64,000 bases of DNA from DATAAP01 sp041690495 (GCA_041690495.1 JAWLHE010000010.1:1-64000); one strand, 5' to 3'; counted from the first letter of the stretch, positions 52,328 to 61,245 are shown. Translations and numbers: made by a program. The notes: generated by a model from the sequence alone, not told the origin.

Positions 52328-53020
52328 TCAGGACCCGGTCCGCATTACAGTCGGAGCCATCGAGCGAAGCATATCGAGATGCTGCTGCAGGACCGGAACG
52401 TTCCTCTGCGCAAAGGAGCGCAGCGCCGGATTTGATGCGTTATCGGCCGTGAACCGGAACATCGTCACCTGTGCCGTGTGAGCCGCATGCTGCTGCTCGA
52501 TGTACTGCCGGTCAAAGGACGAACCGGACAGCTGCTGCAGCTGATTCTGCACGGCCTGAGCGGCCGCCGGCAGGGTGGTCGGCGGCGACATGCCGGATCG
52601 CGAAGCGACCTGCATCAATTCCTGATTGGACTGACTGTGCTGCTGAACCATCCGGCGCCCGAAATCTCGCACCGATGCGCTCGATGCCTTCTGTTCCGCT
52701 AGGCGCCCAAGCTGAACCTCGGCCGTGCCGTGCTGCGCCGCCTCGATCACGAAGGCCTGTTCGGCGGCGGTGAGCTGGCCGCTCGCTCCTGTCGTGCTCA
52801 TGCCGGTCGTGCCTGATTGCGCCTGGCTGCCGCCCGTCTGCTCGGCGATGTTTCGCCGCGCCCCCAGCGATGTCTGCCCGGCTTGGCCAGCCTGCGGCAC
52901 CTGCGATGCTGTTTGGGGCGAGTAAAGGGCCGACGACCTCCTTTCGGACGAGCCGTCGCCGCCGGAGCATCCGGCCAAGGCAAAGAGAAGGGCGATTGCC
53001 CCGATGTTGATGCGACGCAT
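52328..53020 (-). CDS. DUF4142 lipoprotein
   Basis: Encodes 230 residues from ATG 53020 (MRRINIGAIALLFALAGCSG), with the lipobox LAGC and a Ser/Gly/Gln-rich linker. The DUF4142 (ferritin-like, YkoC-type) domain starts near GQLTAAEQAFVIEAAQHGTA and includes VQLGRLAEQKASSASVRDFG, RRMVQQHSQSNQELMQVA and FTADNASNPALRSFAQRNVP. DUF4142 is predicted to be a helical bundle; function unknown, and often outer-membrane or periplasmic. The extension to 53110 is spurious. Confidence 0.86.
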   Translation of the reverse strand: MRRINIGAIALLFALAGCSGGDGSSERRSSALYSPQTASQVPQAGQAGQTSLGARRNIAEQTGGSQAQSGTTGMSTTGASGQLTAAEQAFVIEAAQHGTAEVQLGRLAEQKASSASVRDFGRRMVQQHSQSNQELMQVASRSGMSPPTTLPAAAQAVQNQLQQLSGSSFDRQYIEQQHAAHTAQVTMFRFTADNASNPALRSFAQRNVPVLQQHLDMLRSMAPTVMRTGS

Positions 53021-53224
53021 GGGACTCCTCGCGCTCAGTTGCGTTCGCCCCCCGCGTCCCACAACATCGGACGCCTTGCTCTGTTCCCCATCGCCTCTGT
53101 GCGGCTGCATCCGAGCTGTACCGCGCCATGGCCCTCACGTGGAAGCTTGGGCGCTCCAAGCCGCTCCATGATTGTGCCGATGACGGTTGGCTAATGGTCC
53201 GGTAACGACCGGGGAATGCAGGCG

Positions 53225-54325
53225 TCAGGCGCGGCTCGCAAGATACAGCCGGCACAGCACGGCCGCCTTGCGCGCCGCTCGGCCCCAGCGGCTGTTCGGG
53301 TCCTGGCTCGAGTAGCGCTCGAACAGCGGGAGGGCGCTCCTGGCGTCGCCGCGGTCGAGGTGCAGAACGGCGAGATTGAAAGCCGCATCGGCATAGTTCG
53401 GGTCGCATGCGAGCGCGGTCTCGAAATGCATGCGCGCACGCTCGACGTCACCCCCGTCCTGAGCGAGGCAGGCCAGATTGTACCAGGCGTCGGCGAGGAG
53501 CGGGTCGAGTTCCGTCGCCATCCGGAACAGGATCGCGGCTTCCTGGATCCGGCCCTGGTGCCGCAGGGCGTTGGCACAGTTGTAGCGGCTCAACGCATCG
53601 TTCCGGTCGATGTGCATGCATTTGCGATAGATGCGTTCGGCCGTGATCCAGTCGCCGACCTGCTCAGCCGCTTCCGCCATGTCGTAAAGCTCGCCGGCCA
53701 GAGGTGCGTCCTGCGGGTCGATCCGCAGGCGCAGCTGTCCATCGATCTCCGCGAGCCATGCCCCCATCCGCACCACGAGCTCACCGCCAGGCAGGCGCAC
53801 GAGGTTGCCGATCTGCCCGAGCGTGTCCTTCGCGGCCGCGCGGCGAAACGCGATCGCCGCACTCACCACGTTGGTAAGAGTCAGGCCGGCGCCGAGCAGC
53901 AGTCGAATCTGCCGCGCGAGCACCAGATCGCGAAAATCGTAGTGGCCCTCGTCCGGCTCGATCACATCGAAGAGCTCGAGCCAGAGCTGGTCCTTCGGAT
54001 CGAGCCGGCTCAGTGCCGAGAAGGCGGACCGGTCGTAGTCGCGGCACTTGGGCGGCTCGCATTCGAGCAGGCCGAGTTCGCGCAGGAACTGATGCTCGGT
54101 CATGACCGCGCTGCGAATCCCGGCATGCGCCAGGATGCGATCCAGGCGGCCGCTCTCGAGACGTCCGATGGCGCCATGCGCGATCATGGTGATCCGCGCC
54201 GCGTACTCGACCCGGCGCGAAACGGCGGCGCCCCTCCGCTCGAGTTCGCGCTTGATGCGCCCGAGCGGCACACGCTCCGGCGCGCCGATGATCGAAACCG
54301 TCAGACCGCGATAATCGCGCCCCAT
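53225..54325 (-). CDS. TPR protein with BRCT-like and MerR-like N-terminal regions, in the ku operon
   Basis: Encodes 366 residues from ATG 54325 (an upstream GTG at 54334 is in frame). Residues about 5-85 (YRGLTVSIIGAPERVPLGRI, LERRGAAVSRRVEYAARITM) resemble a BRCT domain. Residues about 130-170 (YDFRDLVLARQIRLLLGAGL) resemble a MerR-type helix-turn-helix. From about 225, four or five TPR units follow (DMAEAAEQVGDWITAERIYR, YNCANALRHQGRIQEAAILF, WYNLACLAQDGGDVERARMH, FNLAVLHLDRGDARSALPLF). It follows ku by 27 nt on the same strand, which suggests a helper or scaffold for Ku. The BRCT and MerR assignments are by eye. Confidence 0.75.
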   Translation of the reverse strand: MGRDYRGLTVSIIGAPERVPLGRIKRELERRGAAVSRRVEYAARITMIAHGAIGRLESGRLDRILAHAGIRSAVMTEHQFLRELGLLECEPPKCRDYDRSAFSALSRLDPKDQLWLELFDVIEPDEGHYDFRDLVLARQIRLLLGAGLTLTNVVSAAIAFRRAAAKDTLGQIGNLVRLPGGELVVRMGAWLAEIDGQLRLRIDPQDAPLAGELYDMAEAAEQVGDWITAERIYRKCMHIDRNDALSRYNCANALRHQGRIQEAAILFRMATELDPLLADAWYNLACLAQDGGDVERARMHFETALACDPNYADAAFNLAVLHLDRGDARSALPLFERYSSQDPNSRWGRAARKAAVLCRLYLASRA

Positions 54326-54352
54326 CCCCCGCACACCACTAGCCTCCCGAGC

Positions 54353-55213
54353 CTAGCTTGCCTTGCTGCGGGCCTTCTTGGCACGCGATTTCGGCGGCGT
54401 CCGCTTGCCGGCAGCGGGCTTGCGGCTCCCTGCCGGGGCCTTGCGCGAGCCGTCGCCGAGGGAGCGCTTCAGGGCATCGAAAAGGTTAACGACGTTGTTC
54501 GGCGCGGGCTCCGGCTGCTCGCGGACGGGCAGGCCTTTTACCTTCGCCTGCACCAGCTCCTGCAGTGCCTCCTGGTAGCGATCGGTGAACATCGCCGGAT
54601 CGAATTCGTCCTTCATCTTCCCGATGATCGACTTCGCCATCTCGACCATGCGCCTGTCGACCGGGTCGTCCGGGATCTCGCTGAAATATTCGGCTGAGTC
54701 GCGCAGCTCGTCCTTGCTGCGCAGCGTAGTCATTGTCAGGCCGCCGTCGCGCGGCTGGATGACGAGGGGGTGCTCGCGCGAAGTCAGGACCACGCGGCCG
54801 ATGCCGGCGACTTTTTCCTCCGCCATTGCGTCGCGAATGACCCTGTAGGCTTCCGCCGCGACCTTCCCGTCCGGCACTACGAAATACGGCGTATCGAAAT
54901 AGGTCAAATCGATCGATCGGATGTCGACGAAGCGCTCGATATCGATGCTCTTCGTGCTCTCGATCCTGATTTGATCGAGTTCCTCGCCGGCAATGGTCAC
55001 GTAGCGCTTGCGGTCGTATTCATAGCCCCTGACCAGACCCGAGCGCTCGAGCTCCTCGCCGGTCTCCGCGTCATGGGCGCGCATCGAGATGCGGTTACCG
55101 GTATCCGGATTGATGAGATGAAAGCGGATCTTCTTCGATTCCGTCGTGGCCGGATAAAGCCTGATCGCGCACGTGACCAAACTGAGTTTCAGGTAACCCT
55201 TCCAGCTCGCCAT
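54353..55213 (-). CDS. ku: Ku protein of non-homologous end joining
   Basis: Encodes 286 residues. Bacterial Ku binds DNA ends as a homodimer. Signature sequences: MASWKGYLKLSLVTCAIRLY start, KKIRFHLINPDTGNRISMRA, GLVRGYEYDRKRYVTIAGEE, and FDTPYFVVPDGKVAAEAYRV. The C-terminal tail (about 255-286) is Lys/Arg/Ser/Ala-rich (KAPAGSRKPAAGKRTPPKSR), a DNA-binding extension seen in long Ku proteins. No ligD is within the window; it may lie elsewhere. A BRCT/TPR-type gene follows. Confidence 0.96.
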   Translation of the reverse strand: MASWKGYLKLSLVTCAIRLYPATTESKKIRFHLINPDTGNRISMRAHDAETGEELERSGLVRGYEYDRKRYVTIAGEELDQIRIESTKSIDIERFVDIRSIDLTYFDTPYFVVPDGKVAAEAYRVIRDAMAEEKVAGIGRVVLTSREHPLVIQPRDGGLTMTTLRSKDELRDSAEYFSEIPDDPVDRRMVEMAKSIIGKMKDEFDPAMFTDRYQEALQELVQAKVKGLPVREQPEPAPNNVVNLFDALKRSLGDGSRKAPAGSRKPAAGKRTPPKSRAKKARSKAS

Positions 55214-55460
55214 GGCCGAACGTCTCCCAGCGGGTCTCCGCTACCCGGAGAACGCAGCCCGATCAAGCGAGGTTTCAACCCACGCGATTCCCCTAAAGAG
55301 GTGTGTGCGGGCGGTGCAGAATCGGGAAAGTTGCCACCGGATCGGGCGCCTTGCCTGTGGAAAACGCGCAATCCGAAGGGACAGGGATCCGCTCGAATTC
55401 CCGCGAGGGTGCCTCCTCCGCCGGCGCCTGCCGGCTTGCCCACAGCGGCGAGCCGCCCGA

Positions 55461-55847
55461 TCAGGCGCGGCGGGCGAGCGAGCGGTATTCGACCTGGACG
55501 GGCCGGCGCGGGCGGCTGGTGATGGTGGTCGTTTCGAGATCCCGGCGCGACATCGCCGGTTTGGCACGGCGAATGGAAATTGCCATCTCGGGATCGGCGG
55601 CGCGGACCTCGATACGGCGTCCGCCCACTTTCTGGCCATTGAGGCCGCTGACGGCGCGCTCGATCGCCCCGGTCTGGGCGATATTGACCAGTCCGCAGCC
55701 CTTTGATTCGCCCGTCAGCGGATCGCGGGCGATCAAAGCGCCGATCACCATGCCGAACGGGTCGAAGATTTCCGCGAGCTGGTTATCCGTAAAATCCTTC
55801 GGCAAATTGGCGACGAACACGTTACCGCTGAACTTGTCTGATCTCAT
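55461..55847 (-). CDS. RNA-recognition-motif (RRM) protein
   Basis: Encodes 128 residues from ATG 55847 (MRSDKFSG); a GTG at 55856 is in frame. One RRM (about 8-85): RNP2 is NVFVANLPKDFTDNQLAEIF, RNP1 is ESKGCGLVNIAQTGAIERAV, with IFDPFGMVIGALIARDPLTG between. The C-terminal tail is Arg-rich (RRAKPAMSRRDLETTTITSR), another RNA-binding feature. Single-RRM proteins of this type occur in cyanobacteria and some proteobacteria; target RNAs are not known. Upstream of ku by 247 nt, on the same strand. Confidence 0.86.
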   Translation of the reverse strand: MRSDKFSGNVFVANLPKDFTDNQLAEIFDPFGMVIGALIARDPLTGESKGCGLVNIAQTGAIERAVSGLNGQKVGGRRIEVRAADPEMAISIRRAKPAMSRRDLETTTITSRPRRPVQVEYRSLARRA

Positions 55848-56092
55848 TCGATTCACCTATTGTCGCAGCTAACATAGTGAAACGCGAGGCTATGCTGCAG
55901 CGCACAGCGCGCATAGCTGACGTGATCGTTCTCGATTTCTCTCGTGCTGCGCGAACGCTTGATGATTAATTCCAGTGCAGAACGCCGCGTCAGCAGTCCG
56001 GTTTCGCTCTAGGTATCCTCCTCGTCGCAATTCCCGGCCATCGTCGCAAATGATCCGTACACGGTATCTGTTGCCCTTGGAAGGACGCGGGC

Positions 56093-57145
56093 ATGGCCGT
56101 CCGGCCTGAGATCGCCGCGGCTTTTCGCCAGCAGATTCGCTCCTGCGAGCGCCTCGGCTCCCCTTTCACGGCGCAGGTGCTCGGCAGCGTGATGGAGGAG
56201 CTCGAGCGCGGCGGAGGGCTCGAGGCGCTGATCGGTTCGTGGCCGGGCGATCCCTCGCGCGACGTCCTTCCCCTTCGCATTGCCGGAGCTCTGCATGCGC
56301 TTGCGCTTTCCGGCGCTGCGCCGGATCTCGCGGCCTTCTACCCGCCACAGGGCAGCGGCGGGGAATCAGCCGCGCTGCGCGCCGCGATCGCTGCCGCGGT
56401 CGCAGCGCATCGCGCGCATTTCTCCGACTTTCTCGCATCGCCGCCGCAGACCAACGAGGTCGCTCGCTCGGCCGCTCTGCTCGGCGGCTTTCTCCGGGTA
56501 GCTAGGCGGACGGGCCTGCCGTTGCGGCTGCTCGAAATCGGCGCCAGTGCCGGCCTCAATCTGCTCTGGGATCGCTACCGCTACCGGCTCGGTGATGTGC
56601 TATGGGGCGACCCGTCGAGTCCCGTGCTGATCTCCTCCAGTTGGTCCGGGCCGCCGCCGGATCTCGACGCATCGCTGCAAGTCGCATCGAGGGCCGGGTG
56701 CGACCGGTCTCCGATCGATCTCGCCGACCCGGCGCAGCGCTTGCGGCTGCGATCCTACATATGGGCCGATCAGCGCGATCGCCTGGCGCGGCTCGATCTT
56801 GCGATCGCCCTGGCGCGCGGAGCGGAGTTGCAGGTGGAGCAGGCGGATGCCGATGAATGGGTCGAACGGCAGCTTGCCGCACCCGCTCATGGTGTGGCGA
56901 CCGTGCTCTACCATTCGATCGTGTGGCAGTATCTCCCGCGCGAGGCTCAGGCGCGCATCATTGCTGCGGTGGAATCGGCGGGACGGCATGCGGGGCCGGA
57001 GAGCCCGGTGGCCTGGCTGCGCCTCGAGCCCGTTGCCGGGCGCGCGCGGCCCGAACTTTCGTTGACCCTGTGGCCCGGCGGAGAGAACGAGCTGCTCGCA
57101 ACCGGGCACTGGCATGGTATCGCGGTGGAGTGGACAGCCGCCTGA
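56093..57145 (+). CDS. DUF2332 family protein
   Basis: Encodes 350 residues. DUF2332 signature blocks: AAAFRQQIRSCERLGSPFTA, LIGSWPGDPSRDVLPLRIAG, ALHALALSGAAPDLAAFYPP, and the SAM-fold-like core RLLEIGASAGLNLLWDRYRY (about 145), which looks like a methyltransferase nucleotide-binding loop. HWHGIAVEWTAA ends the protein. The family is of unknown function with a possible SAM-binding fold. Codon use looks like the neighbours. Confidence 0.83.
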   Translation: MAVRPEIAAAFRQQIRSCERLGSPFTAQVLGSVMEELERGGGLEALIGSWPGDPSRDVLPLRIAGALHALALSGAAPDLAAFYPPQGSGGESAALRAAIAAAVAAHRAHFSDFLASPPQTNEVARSAALLGGFLRVARRTGLPLRLLEIGASAGLNLLWDRYRYRLGDVLWGDPSSPVLISSSWSGPPPDLDASLQVASRAGCDRSPIDLADPAQRLRLRSYIWADQRDRLARLDLAIALARGAELQVEQADADEWVERQLAAPAHGVATVLYHSIVWQYLPREAQARIIAAVESAGRHAGPESPVAWLRLEPVAGRARPELSLTLWPGGENELLATGHWHGIAVEWTAA

Positions 57146-57213
57146 CGCCGATCAGGGCTGAAATCCACGTGAGGATTGTCGCGGTGCCGCCGGAGCGGCT
57201 AAAACCCGGCGCC

Positions 57214-57927
57214 ATGCGCCATGTCTTTTCGCGCTCACGCAAGATGACGGCGAAGTCGCGCTTCGTTCGTATCCTGCTTTGGCTCGCAGCAATCATGGTG
57301 CTGGCGCCTGCGGCCGCCATAGCGCTGTATGCGGTCATGCCGCCGCCATTGACGCCGCTTATGGCTATGCGCTGGCTCGACGGAGCCGGGTTGCGAAAGG
57401 ACTGGATGCCGCTGTCGCGCGTCGCGGCGCATGTTCCGCATGCGGTGATCGCGTCGGAGGACAACCTGTTCTGCGAGCATTCCGGCTTCGACTGGCGTTC
57501 GATCGGCGACGCCGTAGAGGACTACTCCGCCGGCCGGCGCACGCGCGGGGCGAGCACGATCTCGATGCAGACAGCGAAGAACCTGTTCCTGTGGCCCGGG
57601 CGCAATTTTGCGCGCAAGAGCATCGAGGCCTATCTGACCGTTCTGATCGAACTGATATGGAGCAAGCAGCGAATCATGGAGGTATACCTGAACGTCGCCG
57701 AATGGGGGGATGGCGTGTACGGCATCGGCGCCGCCGCACGCGCCCATTTCGGCAAGTCGGCAGGGTCGCTCACGCGGCGCGAGGCCGCCCTGCTCGCCGC
57801 CGTTCTTCCCAACCCGCGCGAATGGTCGCCGGTTCGTCCGACCGCCTATATCTCGGGTCGCGCCGATACCATCGTTCGACGCATCGGACAACTCGGGCCG
57901 TTGCTCGCTTGCGTTGCGTCCCGCTAG
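57214..57927 (+). CDS. mtgA: Monofunctional peptidoglycan glycosyltransferase MtgA
   Basis: Encodes 237 residues from ATG 57214 (ATG 57244 gives a slightly shorter form). One N-terminal membrane helix (ILLWLAAIMVLAPAAAIALY) anchors a periplasmic GT51 domain. Active-site motifs: VIASEDNLFCEHSGFDWRSI (the catalytic Glu), TRGASTISMQTAKNLFLWPG, RKSIEAYLTVLIELIWSKQR, and MEVYLNVAEWGDGVYGIGAA. It polymerises lipid II into glycan strands without a transpeptidase domain. It follows DUF2332; no SD is clear. Confidence 0.92.
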   Translation: MRHVFSRSRKMTAKSRFVRILLWLAAIMVLAPAAAIALYAVMPPPLTPLMAMRWLDGAGLRKDWMPLSRVAAHVPHAVIASEDNLFCEHSGFDWRSIGDAVEDYSAGRRTRGASTISMQTAKNLFLWPGRNFARKSIEAYLTVLIELIWSKQRIMEVYLNVAEWGDGVYGIGAAARAHFGKSAGSLTRREAALLAAVLPNPREWSPVRPTAYISGRADTIVRRIGQLGPLLACVASR

Positions 57928-57991
57928 ACACCATATCGCGTGAGGGTATACGCATCCTCGCCGATCGTGGCGCGCCGAGCCGCCCGCCGCG

Positions 57992-58006
57992 TTAACCCGC
58001 GCTTAA
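57992..58006. promoter_or_regulatory. Candidate CtrA-binding site with adjacent CcrM site
   Basis: TTAACCCGCGCTTAA fits TTAA-N7-TTAA, the alphaproteobacterial CtrA recognition pattern, and overlaps GACTC (58007-58011) by nothing but abuts it; GANTC is methylated by CcrM. It lies about 40-55 nt before the start of the gene at 58046. Two TTAA words at exact 7-nt spacing are rare in GC-rich DNA. CtrA itself is not encoded in the window. Confidence 0.45.
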
Positions 58007-58045
58007 GACTCTCCTGAAAGTTTTCGGGCGGGGGCAGTGCCAATA

Positions 58046-58471
58046 ATGCAAGGCTTAGAAATGCACGACTATCTGGCCGAAATCATGATCGCCGAAAAGC
58101 TCCGCATCGCATGCCTCGGGACCGGCGAGGCTCCGCACGCGAAGCGCAAGGCCGCCGCCCGCGACAGGGTCGCCGCCATCGAAGTCGATGTGGTCGCGAT
58201 CGCCCGCGAGAACGGCGAGGATTGCCTGATCGACGCTTTCTTCGATCCCGAAGTTTTTCGCACGGCGAAGCACGGCCCGATCGCAGGCGACCCGACGTTC
58301 CTGGCGGAGCTCAAGGCAGCGCTGGCGGCTCTGGGCTTTCCGAGCGACTCGGTCGTCTACGCCGGCACAGCTTTCCAGGACGAACATGTCGTCGCTCTCG
58401 AGGCGGGTGCCGACTTCGCCAAGGCGGTGATCGCGCGCGCCGAGGCAAGCGCGACGGCGGCGGCAGCCTGA
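58046..58471 (+). CDS. Protein of unknown function behind a CtrA-type site
   Basis: Encodes 141 residues from ATG 58046 (MQGLEMHDYLAEI); the in-frame GTG 58037 sits on top of the G-rich Shine-Dalgarno and ATG 58061 is also possible. Acidic and Ala-rich, no signal peptide or membrane helix. Segments: MIAEKLRIACLGTGEAPHAK, ARDRVAAIEVDVVAIARENG, AKHGPIAGDPTFLAELKAAL. Three cysteines at most, none in a motif. I do not recognise a family. The CtrA-like site in front suggests cell-cycle-regulated expression. A hairpin follows the stop. Confidence 0.68.
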   Translation: MQGLEMHDYLAEIMIAEKLRIACLGTGEAPHAKRKAAARDRVAAIEVDVVAIARENGEDCLIDAFFDPEVFRTAKHGPIAGDPTFLAELKAALAALGFPSDSVVYAGTAFQDEHVVALEAGADFAKAVIARAEASATAAAA

Positions 58472-58477
58472 GCAGTC

Positions 58478-58500
58478 GAGCGGCCCGGATCGGGCCGCTC
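58478..58500 (+). terminator. Hairpin after the unknown gene
   Basis: GAGCGGCCCG (58478-58487), loop GAT, CGGGCCGCTC (58491-58500), 6 nt after the stop. Perfect 10-bp stem, no T run, so of moderate strength. It begins the 401-nt gap 58472-58872, which otherwise holds only the possible small ORF below. Confidence 0.5.
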
Positions 58501-58563
58501 TCGGGATGAATCGTCGAGGCCGGTGTCCCAAGGCGGAGCCGGCCATTCGAGAGGATGATGTCG

Positions 58564-58680
58564 ATGCGACAATTTCTCGCGGATTGGAGGCGTTGGAGCC
58601 GCGGGGAGCGACTCCTGGCGGTTGCGGGGCTACTCGGTGCCATGGCGGGTCCGATTGTCCCGTACATTGCCGCGACCTGA
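58564..58680 (+). CDS. Candidate small membrane protein
   Basis: ATG 58564 to TGA 58680 encodes 38 residues, MRQFLADWRRWSRGERLLAV..., with one hydrophobic segment (LLAVAGLLGAMAGPIVPYIA) after an Arg/Trp-rich head. ATG codons at 58555 and 58558 are in the same frame. A GAGAGG Shine-Dalgarno (58549-58554) spaces well from 58564. No database evidence is possible here. The rest of the gap to 58872 has nothing I can support. Confidence 0.32.
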   Translation: MRQFLADWRRWSRGERLLAVAGLLGAMAGPIVPYIAAT

Positions 58681-58872
58681 GCGCGCCGGACCTGAGCACG
58701 TCGCCGGTGCCGCGTGGATGCAACAACGCATCCGACGCGCCGGCGGCGCCATTGCCACATTTCAGCCGCGGCCTGCGGCTAGCTTGCCGTGCCGGCACGA
58801 TCCGTGCGCAATTCTCTTGCGGAACCGGGCTCCGGCTTCGGCGATTTTGAGGCGAGATTCTCGCGAAAGGGG

Positions 58873-59664
58873 ATGGTGGACCTGCGCAGCATCCACAACC
58901 TGACGGTCGCAACCTATAACGTGCATTCGAGCGTCGGACGCGACCGCAGATGCGATCCCGACCGGATTCTCGCGGTATTGGGAGAGATCGGCCCCGATAT
59001 CGTTGCGCTCCAGGAAGTCGGCCACCGCCGCACGACGACGGTGCATGGCGACCAGTTCGCCTATTTCCGGGACCGAACCGGGATGCATGCGGTCACCGGC
59101 CTCAATCTGATGTTCGAGCGGCGGTCGTTCGGCAATGCGTTGTTGAGCCGTTGGCCCATCGTCTCGGTCCGACGCATCGACCTCAGTATCCACGGCCGCG
59201 AGCCGCGCGGGGCGATCGACGCGGATATCGACATCAAAGGGCACAAACTGCGCGTGATCGCGACGCATCTCGGCCTGGGGCCGGGCGAACGCCGCCGCCA
59301 GGTGGAGAGGATCGCGCATGTGCTCAACGACCGCCACGATGTGCCGACGCTGATAATGGGCGACTTCAACGTTTTCGGCCGTCAGCGCAGGCTGCTGCAT
59401 CAGATCGGCGCACCGGTCGCGCGCAAGGACTGCCCGGCGAGTTTCCCGGCACGCATGCCCCTGCTGGGTCTGGACCGCATCTGGACGCGGCCGATCATGC
59501 TGACGCAAAGCCTGGTCACGCACCGTTCGGCGCTCGCCGCCGTCGCTTCGGATCATCTGCCGATCGTGGCCAAGATCGCGATGCGCCATGCGCACGTGAT
59601 CGACAGCTCCGAGGGCTCGCTGCCGGAAGAGGAAGCGCCGGAGGCGCGCCGCGCCTCGGGCTAG
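58873..59664 (+). CDS. Endonuclease/exonuclease/phosphatase family protein
   Basis: Encodes 263 residues from ATG 58873 with Shine-Dalgarno AAAGGGG. EEP-fold motifs: LTVATYNVHSSVGRDRRCDP (Asn), PDIVALQEVGHRRTTT (Glu), RVIATHLGLGPGERRRQVER (His), TLIMGDFNVFGRQRRL (Asp, Asn), and AVASDHLPIVAKI (catalytic His-Asp). Substrate is not decided; relatives act on DNA, lipids or inositol phosphates. Its stop overlaps the convergent phospholipase D gene by 4 nt, and pairs of these two genes are frequent in proteobacteria. No signal peptide. Confidence 0.88.
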   Translation: MVDLRSIHNLTVATYNVHSSVGRDRRCDPDRILAVLGEIGPDIVALQEVGHRRTTTVHGDQFAYFRDRTGMHAVTGLNLMFERRSFGNALLSRWPIVSVRRIDLSIHGREPRGAIDADIDIKGHKLRVIATHLGLGPGERRRQVERIAHVLNDRHDVPTLIMGDFNVFGRQRRLLHQIGAPVARKDCPASFPARMPLLGLDRIWTRPIMLTQSLVTHRSALAAVASDHLPIVAKIAMRHAHVIDSSEGSLPEEEAPEARRASG

Positions 59665-61142
59665 CCGACGAACAGGACCTGGCGCAGATACGCCAGATTG
59701 ATCGGCTCGATCGGGTCGAGAAATGCCGTGCCGGAGATCGGCTCGTCCGTTCCCTCCGCCGGGTCGATATGACAGGGGCACAGGCGGCGCGGGCGAACAT
59801 TGAGCGCCTCGATCGCCGCAATGACGGACCTGCCTCGGGCAACCGCCTGCTCGATCTCGTCTTCGCTTGTGCCGATATGCTCCGCGAGAAGCCGATTGCG
59901 CAGGCCGGCGATCGCCTTCCGCGTTGTGTCGCGGTCTGCCTCGATGGCCAGATCGCACTCGGTGTCGGCGCCCATCGAGCGGTTGTTGAAATTCGACGAG
60001 CCGATCCGCACGAACCGGTCATCGACGATGACGAGCTTGGAATGGATTCCGATCGCTTGCTCGCTTCCATCGGGCGTCGGCACCACCGGGTAGTAGGCGC
60101 GCAGTCTCCCGAAGCGATCGGCCCGTTTCAGTCGCCGAAGCAGCCGCTCGCGGTTGCTGCCCATTGCGAACTGCTCGACCACCCCCAAGGATTCCTTGGT
60201 GACGACGATGATCACCTCGGGCCCGTCCGGCCGGGTCAGCCGCTCGGCGAGAATGTCCCCGATCGATTGTGCGGTGAAATACTGCGTCTCCAGATAGATC
60301 GACTCCCGTGCGGCGCGCAGGGCATCGATGTTCAGTGCCTCGATCTCGCGCACGCCGGAGTCCTGGCCGTAGGGCGGCCGCGTGCGCGCGATCGCGACAT
60401 TGACGTCGAGAACGTTCGGCGACATTTCGGGCGGCCACGGGTTGGCGCGATCCAGAACGGGCTCCGCCTTTCGGCCTGTCGCCTGGCGCCAGCGCCGCCG
60501 CAAATACAGGCTGATCGAGCGCGCCGCTTCGCCGTCTACGGCCATCTGCAGGTCGTGAACCGGGTGGAAGGGCTCGCCGTCGTACTCCTGGCGCGTTGGA
60601 TTCATCATGTCATGCGCCTGCGTGTCCCAGCGATCCGCCGTCAGATCGATGCCGCCGACGAACGCAAGCGCATCGTCGATGCACACGATTTTTTCATGGT
60701 GTGAAGAGCCGAGCCGATAGTTGTTGTCGAACTCGAACTCGACTCGCGGCAGGCCGGAGTACCAGGGCTGCGACAGCAGGACCGCAGGCTGGTGATTGCT
60801 CCCATAGAAGGTCGAGAAGCCCCAGATGAGAATACGGACGCGCAGCGACGGCCGTTCGCCAACGAGCCGCCCGATCAGCGCGGCCAGAGATTCGTCCGGC
60901 GCATTGACCGGATCGAGTCTGATCTGATGATCGAAATCCCATCCGGCGATCAAAACAGAGTGTCGCGCGTGCATCAGCGCCGTGCGAATCGCGCTGAAAT
61001 AGTTGCATCCATCGATGAAGAATGCCGCGCGTCGTGCGTGCCGGACTCGCCAGCAGTTGCGGCCGGGCTTCAGAATTGCCGTGCGCGCATGGTTCTCATA
61101 CGCCGCAAGCGCTTCTCCATCCTGCGTGTTGAGATCGTGCAT
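59661..61142 (-). CDS. Phospholipase D family protein (cardiolipin-synthase-like)
   Basis: Encodes 493 residues from ATG 61142. Two HKD motifs: SSHHEKIVCIDDALAFVGGI (about 144) and IHSKLVIVDDRFVRIGSSNF (about 365), each with Asp and the following GG or GS. Before the first, FFIDGCNYFSAIRTALMHAR and VLIAGWDFDHQIRLDPVNA are typical. The C-terminus (PRRLCPCHIDPAEGTDEPIS) is extra. No signal peptide or membrane helix at the N-terminus, so it is more likely a cytoplasmic phosphatidyltransferase or phospholipase than a secreted toxin. Divergent membrane gene upstream may use the same lipids. Confidence 0.9.
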   Translation of the reverse strand: MHDLNTQDGEALAAYENHARTAILKPGRNCWRVRHARRAAFFIDGCNYFSAIRTALMHARHSVLIAGWDFDHQIRLDPVNAPDESLAALIGRLVGERPSLRVRILIWGFSTFYGSNHQPAVLLSQPWYSGLPRVEFEFDNNYRLGSSHHEKIVCIDDALAFVGGIDLTADRWDTQAHDMMNPTRQEYDGEPFHPVHDLQMAVDGEAARSISLYLRRRWRQATGRKAEPVLDRANPWPPEMSPNVLDVNVAIARTRPPYGQDSGVREIEALNIDALRAARESIYLETQYFTAQSIGDILAERLTRPDGPEVIIVVTKESLGVVEQFAMGSNRERLLRRLKRADRFGRLRAYYPVVPTPDGSEQAIGIHSKLVIVDDRFVRIGSSNFNNRSMGADTECDLAIEADRDTTRKAIAGLRNRLLAEHIGTSEDEIEQAVARGRSVIAAIEALNVRPRRLCPCHIDPAEGTDEPISGTAFLDPIEPINLAYLRQVLFVG

Positions 61143-61245
61143 GGCCCTTCCGCGGCATTCGGGGAATGAACGTGGCGCTCTGCATATAGGTTCCCGCCGA
61201 GCTTCGCGCTGGAACTGCCGCGCTGGCCGCGCCGTTGTCTTTCGA

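Noticed and set aside
55354..55364. DnaA-box-like TGTGGAAAA between ku and the RRM gene
   Set aside because: A single site with one mismatch and no neighbours; consistent with chance.
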